Origin: Candida dubliniensis CD36
Taxonomy: Eukaryota > Ascomycota > Pichiomycetes > Serinales > Debaryomycetaceae
Direction of reading: 5' to 3'
DNA length: 64,000 nucleotides
NCBI RefSeq assembly: GCF_000026945.1
Contig: NC_012861.1
Span: forward strand, 682,001-746,000
Part shown: positions 11,401-20,244 of the stretch, in pieces
How positions within the stretch are numbered: position 1 is the stretch's first letter
How the letters are laid out: each line of letters starts with the position of its first letter
Position numbers and translations under genes: made by a program
Notes under the pieces: generated by a model
What the model was told of the DNA's origin: nothing
The model's input: the letters and a program-made list of their open reading frames with translations, nothing else
The model's database searches: none

Positions 11401-14400
11401 TAGTTTTTTTGACAAGAATGACAAAACTATCTGGAAAAGTTCCATTCTCACACTTTTCTAACAGAGATTCACATTTATATGACTATTTACTGAATAACAA
11501 TTACGGATCCACTAGAAATGAGATTCTTGCAAATTATTTGAATATGGGAACCAGTTCAGACGCAAGAGCCTTGCTTAAAATCGCCGCGTTAATTTCCAGT
11601 GGGTCAGGGTTCTTTTTTTCAGACTTAATTGTCGCCACAGACTTACCGATGGCTGAAACATTCCAGCTATTACAGATATGTATTCACTCGAGAATAATTG
11701 TTCCCACTAGCACATATTACAAAGTGCCTATGGATTTAATAGCTTCTGACCAGACTCCATTTGATTTAACAGATGATAATATTTGGAAATTGGCAACTTT
11801 ATGCAGCTACAAGTTCTTTCACGATTCTATTTGTACTCATATCATTAAAGAATTGAACGCCAGTGGCGAGTTCAAAGAACTTTCTAGACTATGCGGATTG
11901 AGGTTTTACAATACCATTACAAAGGAACGTCTACTAAATATTGGTGGCTACCTTCAAATGGCTACTCACTTTAGAAACTCATACGAGGCAGCAAGGCCGG
12001 AAGAAAACGAAAAGTATGTCGAAGTGTTAGTCCAGGCAGGAAGATATGCCATATCAACTTATAATATGAAATTGTCTCAATGGTTTTTCAATGTTGTTGG
12101 TGAATTGGTATATAACCTTGATTCAAAAACTCAGTTAAAATCCGTATTAACAATAGCCGAGAATCATTTTAATTCTTGCGAATTTGAACAATGCCTAAAT
12201 GTTGTTGAAAATGCACAGAGGAAATTTGGTTTTGACAGGTTGATATTTTGCATTCAAATAATTCGTTGCAAAATTGAGCTAGGTGATTATGACGAGGCAA
12301 ACCAAATTGCAATTGAATGTCTTCAAGAATTAGGTGTTCCATTAAATGATGACGAATGTGTAGGCAAAAACCTGTTTGAAACGTTTCTGGGAAAAATACC
12401 GCTTTCCGTGGCCGAAATTAGAGGTATTTTGAAAATCAAAAAGTGCAAAAACTCACGAACTTTGCTAATGTATCAGTTAGTTTCCGAGCTTATTGTCCTT
12501 TTCAAGGTTCAAGGTAAAGACAGAATGAGAAAGTTCCTCACGGCTTATGCCATGAGTCAAATTTACTCACAGGGATCTTCTCCTTATTGTGCAGTTATTC
12601 TTATAGATTTTGCACAATCACTTGTCAACGAACACACAACGTCAGGAATGCTCAAAGCAAAAGAACTCAGTGTTGTTATGTTATCATTAGTTAATAGAGC
12701 ACCAGAAATATCTTTGTCATATGTTCAATCTATTTATGAATACTATTTCAGTTGCCATGCAGTATTGTTTGAATCAATTGAAAAAATGCTGGATCTTATA
12801 AATCCCGGTAATGCGAGTTCGGATTGCACAAGACTGTCTTTTTATTCATCTTTTCATTTGATGGTTCATGTTTCCAAAATATTCTTTTCGTGCATGAATG
12901 GAGAAGGGTTAAAAATGTTCTCAGCATCCAGGGCCAAATCATATTTACTAGGGGATTCTCATACGACTGAAATGGATAATTTTTTGTATGATAGTGAAAT
13001 GTTACTTTGTGGGCATTCAAAATTGAATGAATTTATGATCAAATATCAGTCCTTCAACCAAACTTCTGTTGGTAAATTTTGTTATTATTTAATTGTGTTA
13101 TGTGTAATGGCACGCGACAAAAGATTTGACGACGCTGCCAGTTTGATTTTACAAGTTGTGGAAGATCTACTGGAATCATTGCCCGTGTCTTTTTTGCACC
13201 ATCAATATTACTTAATTTGTGGTAAAGTGTTTGCTTATCGTCAGACAAAAATGCCAGAAAGTGATGAACAAGTGGAGCATATTTTGGAACGTCAATTTGT
13301 GCGGTATGAATTATGGGCGCTGACTAATGAGTCCATACTTCTTCCGAGGTACTTGTTGTTAAATGCGTATAAACAGATTAGAGAAAATAACGTTGACAAG
13401 TTGGAAATATTAGATTCCTTTGAGGAGGCATTGCAAACGACTCAAAGATACCACAATGTATACGATATGTGTTGGATTAATTTTGAATGCGCAAGGTGGT
13501 TAATTAACATAAAACAGAAAAGGCACAGAATCTCAAGAATGGTTAAACAAGGTCTTAAAATTATGAGAAGCTTAGAATTGAAAAATCATTTGAGATTGTC
13601 TGAAATTGAGTTTGGTGAATACATCGAGGACGAACATCAGAAAAATAAATGGGCAGGGTTGACTGATAATCTAGTATTGGATAGTGTAGCTACCTCGCAA
13701 CAACAAAATATGGAGAGTAGGTTATCTTCCAATGATGACAAGCAATCTGTTCGGGGAAAACATTATACTAAAAAAGAGCTTGACAACCATTTGCTTAGAT
13801 TGCACCTTGATGGCCACGGAACAAGTATAGATTTGAATTCTGCAATTTGTGAATGTCTAGCTATATCGGAAGCCCTAGACGAAAATTCGATTCTCACCAA
13901 GTTGATGGCATCAGCCATTAAATATTCAGGTGCCACATACGGAGTAATAGTTACCAAGAAAAACCAAGAAACGCCTTTTCTTAGAACAATTGGATCGCAG
14001 CAAAATATTCACACATTAAACAATATACCAATTTCTGACGACATTTGCCCCACTCAATTGATTCGTCACGTATTGCACACAGGGGAAACGGTGAACAAGG
14101 CTCATGACCATATAGGGTTTGCCAATAACTTTGGAAACGAGTATTTTCAAGCAACGGACAAAAAATACTCAGTTGTGTGCTTGCCATTGAAGAGTCAGCT
14201 TGGATTCTTCGGAGCAATTTATTTAGAGGCTGGTGAAGGTAGTTTTGGACATGAAGATTTGTTCAATGAACGAAAGTGTGATTTGTTGCAACTTTTTTGC
14301 ACACAAGCAGCTGTGGCTTTGGGCAAGGAGCGTTTACTTTTACAGATGGAGGTAGCAAAAATGGCAGCAGAAGACGCCACTGATGAAAAGGCTAGTTTTT

Positions 14401-15812
14401 TGGCGAACATGTCGCATGAAATACGAACTCCGTTCAATTCTTTATTGTCATTTGCTATATTTTTATTAGACACTAAATTGGATTCTACTCAAAGAGAATA
14501 TGTCGAGGCAATTCAGAGCTCAGCAATGATTACATTGAATATTATTGATGGGATTCTTGCATTTTCAAAAATTGAGCATGGGTCATTTACATTAGAAAAT
14601 GCTCCATTTTCTTTAAATGATTGCATTGAAACCGCTATTCAAGTAAGTGGGGAAACGGTTTTAAATGACCAGATTGAGTTGGTGTTTTGTAACAATTGCC
14701 CAGAGATTGAATTTGTGGTTGGTGACCTCACGAGGTTTAGACAGATTATAATCAATTTAGTGGGCAATGCTATAAAGTTTACGACAAAAGGTCATGTCTT
14801 GATCTCCTGTGATAGCCGAAAACTTACAGAAGAAAGGGTTGAAATTAATGTGTCTGTTCAAGATTCTGGTATTGGAATCCCAAAGAAATCTCAAAATAAG
14901 GTGTTTGGAGCTTTTTCACAAGTGGATGGGTCTGCCAGAAGACAGTATGGAGGCTCTGGATTAGGGTTAGCGATATCAAAGAAATTGACTGAGTTAATGG
15001 GTGGTACTATTAGATTTGAAAGTGAGGAAGGGATTGGTACAACATTCTTTGTTAGCGTCATTATGGACGCAAAAGTGTACTCAACCCCGCCATTCAGTTC
15101 AAATAAAAAGTGCTTGATCTACAGCAAGCATCGTCTTACTGCCAAGTCAATTGCAAAGATACTTAAGTATTTTGGATTGACAGTTGAAGTCACTAATGAC
15201 AAATCAGACTTTTTAGCTTCCGTTGCATCTAATGATATCGTTTTTATTGATCGTGGAATGGAAACTAATGCCAGTGGCGCAGCTAAAGTTATCCCTATTG
15301 ATGCAAAACCTTTTAAAAGGAACAAACTCATTAGTATCCTCAAAGAACAACCGAGTTCACCTGCAAAAGTGCATGGGACTAACGAATTTGATTTATCAAA
15401 AAAATATCCCTTAAGAATACTACTAGCAGAAGACAATCTTTTGAATTATAAAGTATGTTTGAAGCATTTGGATAAATTGGGTTACAAGGCAGATCATGCA
15501 AAGGATGGAGTAATAGTTTTGGATAAATGCAAAGAATTACTAGAAAAAAATGAAAAATATGATGTCATCTTGATGGATATTCAAATGCCTCGTAAGGATG
15601 GTATTACTGCTACAAGGGATTTGAAGACATTATTTCACACGTACCAAAAGGAAAGCTGGTTACCGGTGATCGTTGCATTGACAGCTAATGTTGCTGGAGA
15701 TGACAAAAAGAAGTGTTTAGAGGAGGGAATGTTTGATTTTATTACCAAGCCCATTTTACCGAAAGAGCTTAGGCGTATTCTAACAAAGGTGGGTGAATCT
15801 GTGAATATATAA
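8409..15812 (+). CDS. CHK1: Hybrid histidine kinase Chk1 (group X, with degenerate kinase and AAA/STAND-type domains)
   Basis: Very large two-component sensor of 2467 residues, within a few residues of the C. albicans Chk1 length I remember. In order: a Ser-rich N-terminus; a protein-kinase-like domain (about 210-650) whose catalytic motifs are degenerate (HNGLTSNN at 488-495, GWG at 510-512); an ATPase module with P-loop GESGRGKS at 716-723; a long helical repeat-like middle; a GAF domain at about 1825-1980; HisKA with phospho-acceptor His2003 in SHEIRTPFNS; HATPase_c with N box NLVGNAIKFT, G1 DSGIGIP and G2 GGSGLGLAI; and a C-terminal receiver with phospho-Asp2390 in LMDIQMPRKDG and a conserved Lys in FITKP. 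The product passes phosphate towards Ypd1 and response regulators; in Candida Chk1 is linked to cell-wall, quorum and oxidative-stress responses. CTG codons occur, one just before a serine run near residue 198. Confidence 0.96.
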   Translation: MSMNCFNSHENARDCEKETITTTEYHESEQPDVKAIRNFKFFKMDEAETKNNSNLQISNLSPLDSQSEPPSVLSLNHSTIPEQYERSQGTPDPLHTPEISLSDYLYDQTLSPQGFDNSRENFNIHQTIASLFEDNSSVISQESVEDTKTTLSLETTDNLSLSNASYLTNINFVQNHLEYLSQNFLGNPSSNGLLPSSSSSSQIDFDAANLTPESIPGYILNKKFGPVHQLTDLVYNAIKVAQNKTNDFHSNAVASQKPLDLNSKVIVRLSPNIFHNLSLSRFLNEWYILSGKHSSKKHRVWSNESLTNEYVQKKTIPIFDKEDARFRPTLPLNIPGVLYPQEILNFRVNSDDYPLKQASPSTNQKRFAMVYPDNDYKTFKQLSMLAVYEQQTRQGSFSSDEARRKSSSGFNVGVNAPTIEAGSLDSLGTLMQNHHLGTNSTNGDPLHSKLAKFDYEIIKLPMKLIEVLTDIMRVVETISVIHELGFVHNGLTSNNLLKSEKNARDIKVTGWGFAFSFSENCSHGYRNKHLAQVQDLIPYMAPEVLAITNSVVEYRSDFYSLGVIMYELILGTLPFKNSNPQTLIRMHNFEKPIAPSMLAPSWISEKLSSVVMKLLEKNPRNRYSDCHSLLHDLTEVKNMYISKLLESGESGQTGNLNLSDQQYYLAKEIVPHPEKMGVIPVLGLREHFIGRGDFLQNVTETYNSNQNGVDLVFISGESGRGKSLILQDLQAGAVLKHNFYYSWKFSFFGADTHVYRFLVEGVQKIITQILNSSEEIRNTWRDLILTHIPIDLSILFYLIPELKVLLGKKYTSIYQHKVGMGTLRNTLKENQTLRLEIKLRQILKEFFRLIAKQGLSIFLDDVQWCSEESWRLLCDVLDFDSSGEAKEGVSIKVVVCYALNADHLENVDTEHKKVSFCRYAKQSNLNLHEFNIPHIPLEDAIDFLCEPYVKLDYRLSGEHLNLVDNLNDTNKNPNDNLKAIPTIIQELYQSSGGNVLLLVFLTRMTKLSGKVPFSHFSNRDSHLYDYLLNNNYGSTRNEILANYLNMGTSSDARALLKIAALISSGSGFFFSDLIVATDLPMAETFQLLQICIHSRIIVPTSTYYKVPMDLIASDQTPFDLTDDNIWKLATLCSYKFFHDSICTHIIKELNASGEFKELSRLCGLRFYNTITKERLLNIGGYLQMATHFRNSYEAARPEENEKYVEVLVQAGRYAISTYNMKLSQWFFNVVGELVYNLDSKTQLKSVLTIAENHFNSCEFEQCLNVVENAQRKFGFDRLIFCIQIIRCKIELGDYDEANQIAIECLQELGVPLNDDECVGKNLFETFLGKIPLSVAEIRGILKIKKCKNSRTLLMYQLVSELIVLFKVQGKDRMRKFLTAYAMSQIYSQGSSPYCAVILIDFAQSLVNEHTTSGMLKAKELSVVMLSLVNRAPEISLSYVQSIYEYYFSCHAVLFESIEKMLDLINPGNASSDCTRLSFYSSFHLMVHVSKIFFSCMNGEGLKMFSASRAKSYLLGDSHTTEMDNFLYDSEMLLCGHSKLNEFMIKYQSFNQTSVGKFCYYLIVLCVMARDKRFDDAASLILQVVEDLLESLPVSFLHHQYYLICGKVFAYRQTKMPESDEQVEHILERQFVRYELWALTNESILLPRYLLLNAYKQIRENNVDKLEILDSFEEALQTTQRYHNVYDMCWINFECARWLINIKQKRHRISRMVKQGLKIMRSLELKNHLRLSEIEFGEYIEDEHQKNKWAGLTDNLVLDSVATSQQQNMESRLSSNDDKQSVRGKHYTKKELDNHLLRLHLDGHGTSIDLNSAICECLAISEALDENSILTKLMASAIKYSGATYGVIVTKKNQETPFLRTIGSQQNIHTLNNIPISDDICPTQLIRHVLHTGETVNKAHDHIGFANNFGNEYFQATDKKYSVVCLPLKSQLGFFGAIYLEAGEGSFGHEDLFNERKCDLLQLFCTQAAVALGKERLLLQMEVAKMAAEDATDEKASFLANMSHEIRTPFNSLLSFAIFLLDTKLDSTQREYVEAIQSSAMITLNIIDGILAFSKIEHGSFTLENAPFSLNDCIETAIQVSGETVLNDQIELVFCNNCPEIEFVVGDLTRFRQIIINLVGNAIKFTTKGHVLISCDSRKLTEERVEINVSVQDSGIGIPKKSQNKVFGAFSQVDGSARRQYGGSGLGLAISKKLTELMGGTIRFESEEGIGTTFFVSVIMDAKVYSTPPFSSNKKCLIYSKHRLTAKSIAKILKYFGLTVEVTNDKSDFLASVASNDIVFIDRGMETNASGAAKVIPIDAKPFKRNKLISILKEQPSSPAKVHGTNEFDLSKKYPLRILLAEDNLLNYKVCLKHLDKLGYKADHAKDGVIVLDKCKELLEKNEKYDVILMDIQMPRKDGITATRDLKTLFHTYQKESWLPVIVALTANVAGDDKKKCLEEGMFDFITKPILPKELRRILTKVGESVNI

Positions 15813-15953
15813 GATGTGTATTTGATAATAAGGTCTACACCATATATTATTTAATTAAAATTAGTAATGTAAAATTGATAATAATAATAATAATAATAAT
15901 ACAAATTTCACTTTAAAATTTATTTCTATAGTTGGTTGGCTTTTATTTGAAAC
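15813..15953. other. CHK1-HOG1 convergent intergenic region with (ATA)n microsatellite
   Basis: Only 141 bp separate two convergent stop codons. It contains an ATA trinucleotide run at 15878-15901 (eight units) that must lie in one or both 3' UTRs. The two transcripts probably overlap at their 3' ends. Confidence 0.7.
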
Positions 15954-17087
15954 TTATGCTCCATTGCTTGAGTCCAAGTTATTTTGATCCAGTTGCTGAT
16001 CTGGATGTTCAGAACCCTCAGTCTCGTTTGCCACACCAACAGTTTGATGAAAGTCTAAAATTTCACTGTACATCATAACTCTCCAGGTATCCACTGGCAA
16101 GTCTGCATCATTAAAACTCCAATCAAATTTACTTTCACAAACCGGCTCATCGGTTGGATCATGATATGGCTCCATATAAGGATGGGTCAAACCTTCTGCA
16201 GCACTAATTCTCTTTTTAGGGTCAAAAACTAGCATTTTAGCCAATAAATCTATTGCTTCTGGTTCCACGTGAGTACAAGAAGCAAATCTTTCACTAAATG
16301 GAATAGGGTCTCTATGTGGCAACGATTGGACAAATCTTAAGGTATTTTCAGAACAGATAGTATCAATAACATCAGCAGGAGGTGAACCCAATAATTCCGT
16401 TATAATAGAGAACTGGTGCACGTGATCCTTCCCGGGGAATAGTGGCTTACCTTCAATCATTTCTGCTAAAATACAACCCACAGACCATAAGTCGACTTCG
16501 GTGTCGTATTTCTGCCAAGTCAACATGATTTCAGGTGCACGGTAATACCTGGTTGATACGTAACCAGTCATTTGTGGATCTTGAAGTCTTGCAAGGCCAA
16601 AATCGCAAATCTTCAAATCACAGTTTTCATTGATCAAGATATTGGATGGTTTCAAATCACGATGAATAACTCCGGCAGAATGAATGTATTTTAATCCTCT
16701 CATAATTTGATATGTGAAATATTGAATGAATTGTTTTTCTAAAGGTCTTGAGCTCAACAACCTATGTAAATCGGTACCTTGCAATTCATTGACAAAGTAA
16801 ATATCTTCCAAGGGAGATATGAAAATATCATCTAAAGTAATCAAATTCTCATGTTTCAAATGCTTTAACAACTTTAATTCTCTGTAGGTTCTTTTGGCCA
16901 ATACTGAAGTCAGAAAAGGTTTCATGACTTTTTTCACAGCAACATTTTGACCAGTTAATCTATCGACGGCTGAGCACACCAACCCAAATGCCCCCATTCC
17001 CACGGGATTTAGCTCAGTATATCTATTAGTGATTTCAAAAACTGTTCCAAATATCTGGGTTCTTGTAAATTCTCCGTCAGCAGACAT
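15954..17087 (-). CDS. HOG1: Stress-activated MAP kinase Hog1 (p38 family)
   Basis: The 377-residue MAP kinase of the osmotic and oxidative stress pathway. The ATP loop is GMGAFGLV, the ATP-binding lysine is K52 in VAVKK, the catalytic loop is HRDLKPSN and the metal-binding motif DFG. The activation loop has the TGY dual-phosphorylation motif characteristic of Hog1/p38 at T174-G175-Y176. The common docking region and the Pbs2-binding tail are present. The last about 20 residues ([22 protein letters not shown] region) are the least conserved part and seem to differ from the C. albicans form I remember, hinting at C. dubliniensis. The promoter is shared with the divergent RGP1-like gene. Confidence 0.97.
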   Translation of the reverse strand: MSADGEFTRTQIFGTVFEITNRYTELNPVGMGAFGLVCSAVDRLTGQNVAVKKVMKPFLTSVLAKRTYRELKLLKHLKHENLITLDDIFISPLEDIYFVNELQGTDLHRLLSSRPLEKQFIQYFTYQIMRGLKYIHSAGVIHRDLKPSNILINENCDLKICDFGLARLQDPQMTGYVSTRYYRAPEIMLTWQKYDTEVDLWSVGCILAEMIEGKPLFPGKDHVHQFSIITELLGSPPADVIDTICSENTLRFVQSLPHRDPIPFSERFASCTHVEPEAIDLLAKMLVFDPKKRISAAEGLTHPYMEPYHDPTDEPVCESKFDWSFNDADLPVDTWRVMMYSEILDFHQTVGVANETEGSEHPDQQLDQNNLDSSNGA

Positions 17088-17909
17088 TTTATTATATGCT
17101 TTACCTTTTGTAAAAAAAAAAAGTTTTCTTTTCCTTCTTTAAAATGCTATTGTTGTTATCCCACTGTGTATGTATGTAAAGATAACTTGAATGTTGATTG
17201 AACTAGTTTAAATGTGTATTCGGACTCGGTCAAAATATTATTGAGCTTCTCTCATAAATATACGCTGGACGATAAGACGTGTTCTTTACAGATTGTTGTT
17301 GAATCGAGGAGTCGAGGAAACTGAAATTAACAAAAAATGGTTAATGAAACTAATTTCAGTGAGTTTTGTTTGTGAACAAAGCAAGGCCAAAAAAAAAAAA
17401 GAAGAAAAAAAGACAAGAGAATTGTATTAACAAACAAAAGCAAACATTGTGGAAGAAGAAGAAGGGAAGAAAAAAAAGTCGACACATTTGCAAAAGTGTC
17501 GTGTGTTAAACACAACAAATTTGCTGGTGTTAGACAAGGGTGTTTTAATGCAAACCATTGTCACCACCACCATTTGTGAATGACAACCTTCAAAAAAAAA
17601 AAAAAAAAATAAGTTAATACTTAAACTTGATTGCAACAAGAGGAATACTTGGGATGGCTTATGAAATGTTCGAATAATTTTTATAAGAAACAGAGAGGGT
17701 TTGTTAACAATACACCAAAAGTGTAACTTATGCGACAATTGTTAGTTTTGATTTAACCTAGTTGAAATCGCGGTACCATTATTATTCCGCGTTCAAAGTC
17801 TAAAAATGCTTTGATCTGTTTTCAGTTCGTTTTATTTTCAATTTTTGAATTCATCATTTCCGTAGTTTTGTTAAACACGCACCACACATAACCAAGTGCC
17901 AATATTTTC
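17088..17909. promoter_or_regulatory. Divergent promoter region HOG1-RGP1
   Basis: 822 bp with several homopolymer A tracts (17113-17121, 17389-17400, 17592-17608) that probably exclude nucleosomes. Minus-strand open frames here are built from those tracts and look spurious. I see no clear stress element. Confidence 0.5.
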
Positions 17910-19631
17910 ATGCCAGGATCACCATCGTCATCATCGTCAAATAGCCCATATGTCAAAGTTCTCAATGAAAAACTTTCCATATCCTTGCAGTATTTAGATT
18001 GTGAAAGATCGTGTCAGACATGTGTGTTGACTTTCATCAACACTGCAGACCAAGACATTAACATCAATCCCACAAAACAAACAAGCAGTGGTGGTTGGTT
18101 GAGTGGTTTGTTTGGATCAAGTCCACCATTGGATGAATCCCTAAGCAAGGTGAATGTTGATGCAAACCTTCCGATCGATTTATTTCTTGGATATATACAG
18201 TTATTTGGATATGTTGTCTTGAATTACAAATTTGAAATTGACACAGCATCTTTGGAGGTCAACAAGAAGTCCCAATGGTGGAATAACACTGAATATTGGA
18301 ACCAATACTTAGAAACTAACGAGAAGAAGGACGATAGGATTGATGAGTACTTGAAATTAGATACGGTACCATTTATTGAAGAGAATTACTCTGAAAAATT
18401 CACTATTGGCGGGAAACTAGGGGGAGTACAAGATCTAGTAGTCAATGACGATAGAATTCTTACTGATAATGGATATCTATTGCATGATTTGATTGGTAAT
18501 TTCAACTCATATTCGTCTTCAAAAGAGAGTCAAGCACTTCCACTACAAAGCCTAACTGACACTATTGTACCTTTCTATACCACACCGCAATCATTGTTGT
18601 TTACAGATTTGACCATTTCCAAAAATTCTTCACGCAGTTTCTGTTTGAGAATCCCTATAAGAGATGATTTGCCACCAAGTTATAACACTTGTCTGACAGG
18701 TCCAGCATGCGATCAAGGATTAATTACCATCCGGTACTCATTGATAGTGAGTCTAATTGAGGGAAACTTCTCCAATAAAACCAAGTCTGTATACTTTCCA
18801 TTAAAAATGAATTCAAAGAGGTATGGCGGAGCACATAGATACTTACAAAAACGACACTTTGATAGTTCGATAAGGTTAGACAAGAACTGGCTAGTAGAAA
18901 TAGTGTCCGACAAAGAGGAAACAAAGCACCAAGAAAAGGACAAATCTGAAAAAGGGTCTTTTTTGCAAGATCTTTCCACGTTAATTGATTCAGATTTGTA
19001 CAATATGCCAAAGGTATCAAGCATGGAAAGAAGAAAAAGCAGTGTGAACGGAATGTCAGATGAAATTAATTCTGAAGGATACATTTCCCAGCTACCTGAA
19101 CATTTGAAAACACAATTTCGTTTGCGAGTGAACAATCAAGAACTATGCACCATTGGGTTATCGAAACCTTATTATCATCCAGGTGAAGATTTAAATTATG
19201 TTATCAACCTAAATCCCAATGCAAGCAACACAACGAAAGTTATTGGACTTAGTACCTACTTAGAGGCGCATGAGGTATACCATTTACCAGAAAATGGAAA
19301 AAAGATTCACAAGTACAAGATTACAGGTAATGTCAAACTAAACACCCTTGCCCCTTCAATTATTAATACCCAGTTATCAGAATCCTCGCCTTGCTTTCTA
19401 AATGATTATCTTAACATTCCCAAGTTTGTTACACCACAATTTCAAAGTAGCAGGTTTCTTAATTTGGAGTACCATCTTGTCTTCCAATTTAATTTAAGTG
19501 AAGATGATTTGCATGAACAAAAAGCAAACGAGGAAAATTATGCGACGGTATTTGCTAAATGTGATCTTTACAAGAGTGAAACAATAGCTAGTTCGTACAA
19601 GTTCACGATCCCTGTGTATATTTTACAATAA
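17910..19631 (+). CDS. RGP1: Probable Rgp1, subunit of the Ric1-Rgp1 exchange factor for Ypt6
   Basis: A 573-residue soluble protein. The N-terminal region (about 15-45, SISLQYLDCERSCQTCVLTF) reads as the arrestin-like beta-sandwich start of the Rgp1 family. The central segment LPPSYNTCLTGPACDQGLITIRYSLIV (split: LPPSYNT, then GLITIRYSLIV) matches the family's signature for a Rgp1/arrestin-like domain, as does the later PYYHPGEDLNYVINL block. In yeast Rgp1 with Ric1 activates the Golgi GTPase Ypt6 for retrograde transport. The serine-rich run at residues 4-11 is encoded by TCA/TCG/TCT repeats. Assignment rests on motif resemblance, so other arrestin-fold trafficking proteins remain possible. 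Confidence 0.65.
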   Translation: MPGSPSSSSSNSPYVKVLNEKLSISLQYLDCERSCQTCVLTFINTADQDININPTKQTSSGGWLSGLFGSSPPLDESLSKVNVDANLPIDLFLGYIQLFGYVVLNYKFEIDTASLEVNKKSQWWNNTEYWNQYLETNEKKDDRIDEYLKLDTVPFIEENYSEKFTIGGKLGGVQDLVVNDDRILTDNGYLLHDLIGNFNSYSSSKESQALPLQSLTDTIVPFYTTPQSLLFTDLTISKNSSRSFCLRIPIRDDLPPSYNTCLTGPACDQGLITIRYSLIVSLIEGNFSNKTKSVYFPLKMNSKRYGGAHRYLQKRHFDSSIRLDKNWLVEIVSDKEETKHQEKDKSEKGSFLQDLSTLIDSDLYNMPKVSSMERRKSSVNGMSDEINSEGYISQLPEHLKTQFRLRVNNQELCTIGLSKPYYHPGEDLNYVINLNPNASNTTKVIGLSTYLEAHEVYHLPENGKKIHKYKITGNVKLNTLAPSIINTQLSESSPCFLNDYLNIPKFVTPQFQSSRFLNLEYHLVFQFNLSEDDLHEQKANEENYATVFAKCDLYKSETIASSYKFTIPVYILQ

Positions 19632-20244
19632 AACAATTAAGTTAAAACGTTTGTTAGCAATTACCGAATGCACACTGTATTGTATTAGAAAAAGAAAAAT
19701 CTAGACTTGAATCTAGCTTGTAGTAGTGGATAGAATCAAGCATCATAGTTTAACCAGGGAGACAGAATGAAAATGGGAAGTTCACAGACTTTGGTATTAT
19801 TTCCGTCTTGATCCCTTCCTATTTTGGTTGTTCGTTGTTTAGATCCCTCTGTCGTGCATATAATAAAATTTCCTGATTAGGTTAATGGATTTCGGAGGAC
19901 AAAAAGAAAAAGTTTTGCTTTTATTTTTTTCGCAGCTTTTTATCCACCACAGTTGAATAATGGGACAGTTTAATTGAGTTCCCTTTCTTGTCAGTGATGT
20001 TATTTTCTTTTTTGGGCAAAATATTTGCTTTTATGAATAGTTAGCTTAATACAAGTCCAAGAATTATAAATACACAAGAATTTTGCCAATTAATTGTAAC
20101 TTTTTTTTTTCTAACTGTATTATTCTTGTTTTCATATTCCCCTGGAAGAACAAATTAAGAGTTTAATCAAATTCTGTTTTCCCGAAACGAACTGACCACC
20201 ACAATTCCATTCGCTTAAAAAAAAAAAAAAATTAAATACACACT
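19632..20244. promoter_or_regulatory. Upstream region of the GPI-type protein gene
   Basis: 613 bp between co-oriented genes. T-tracts lie at about 20101-20111 and an A14-type run at 20217-20231 directly upstream of the start. TATA-like tataaat occurs near 20066. No specific activator site recognised. Confidence 0.5.
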
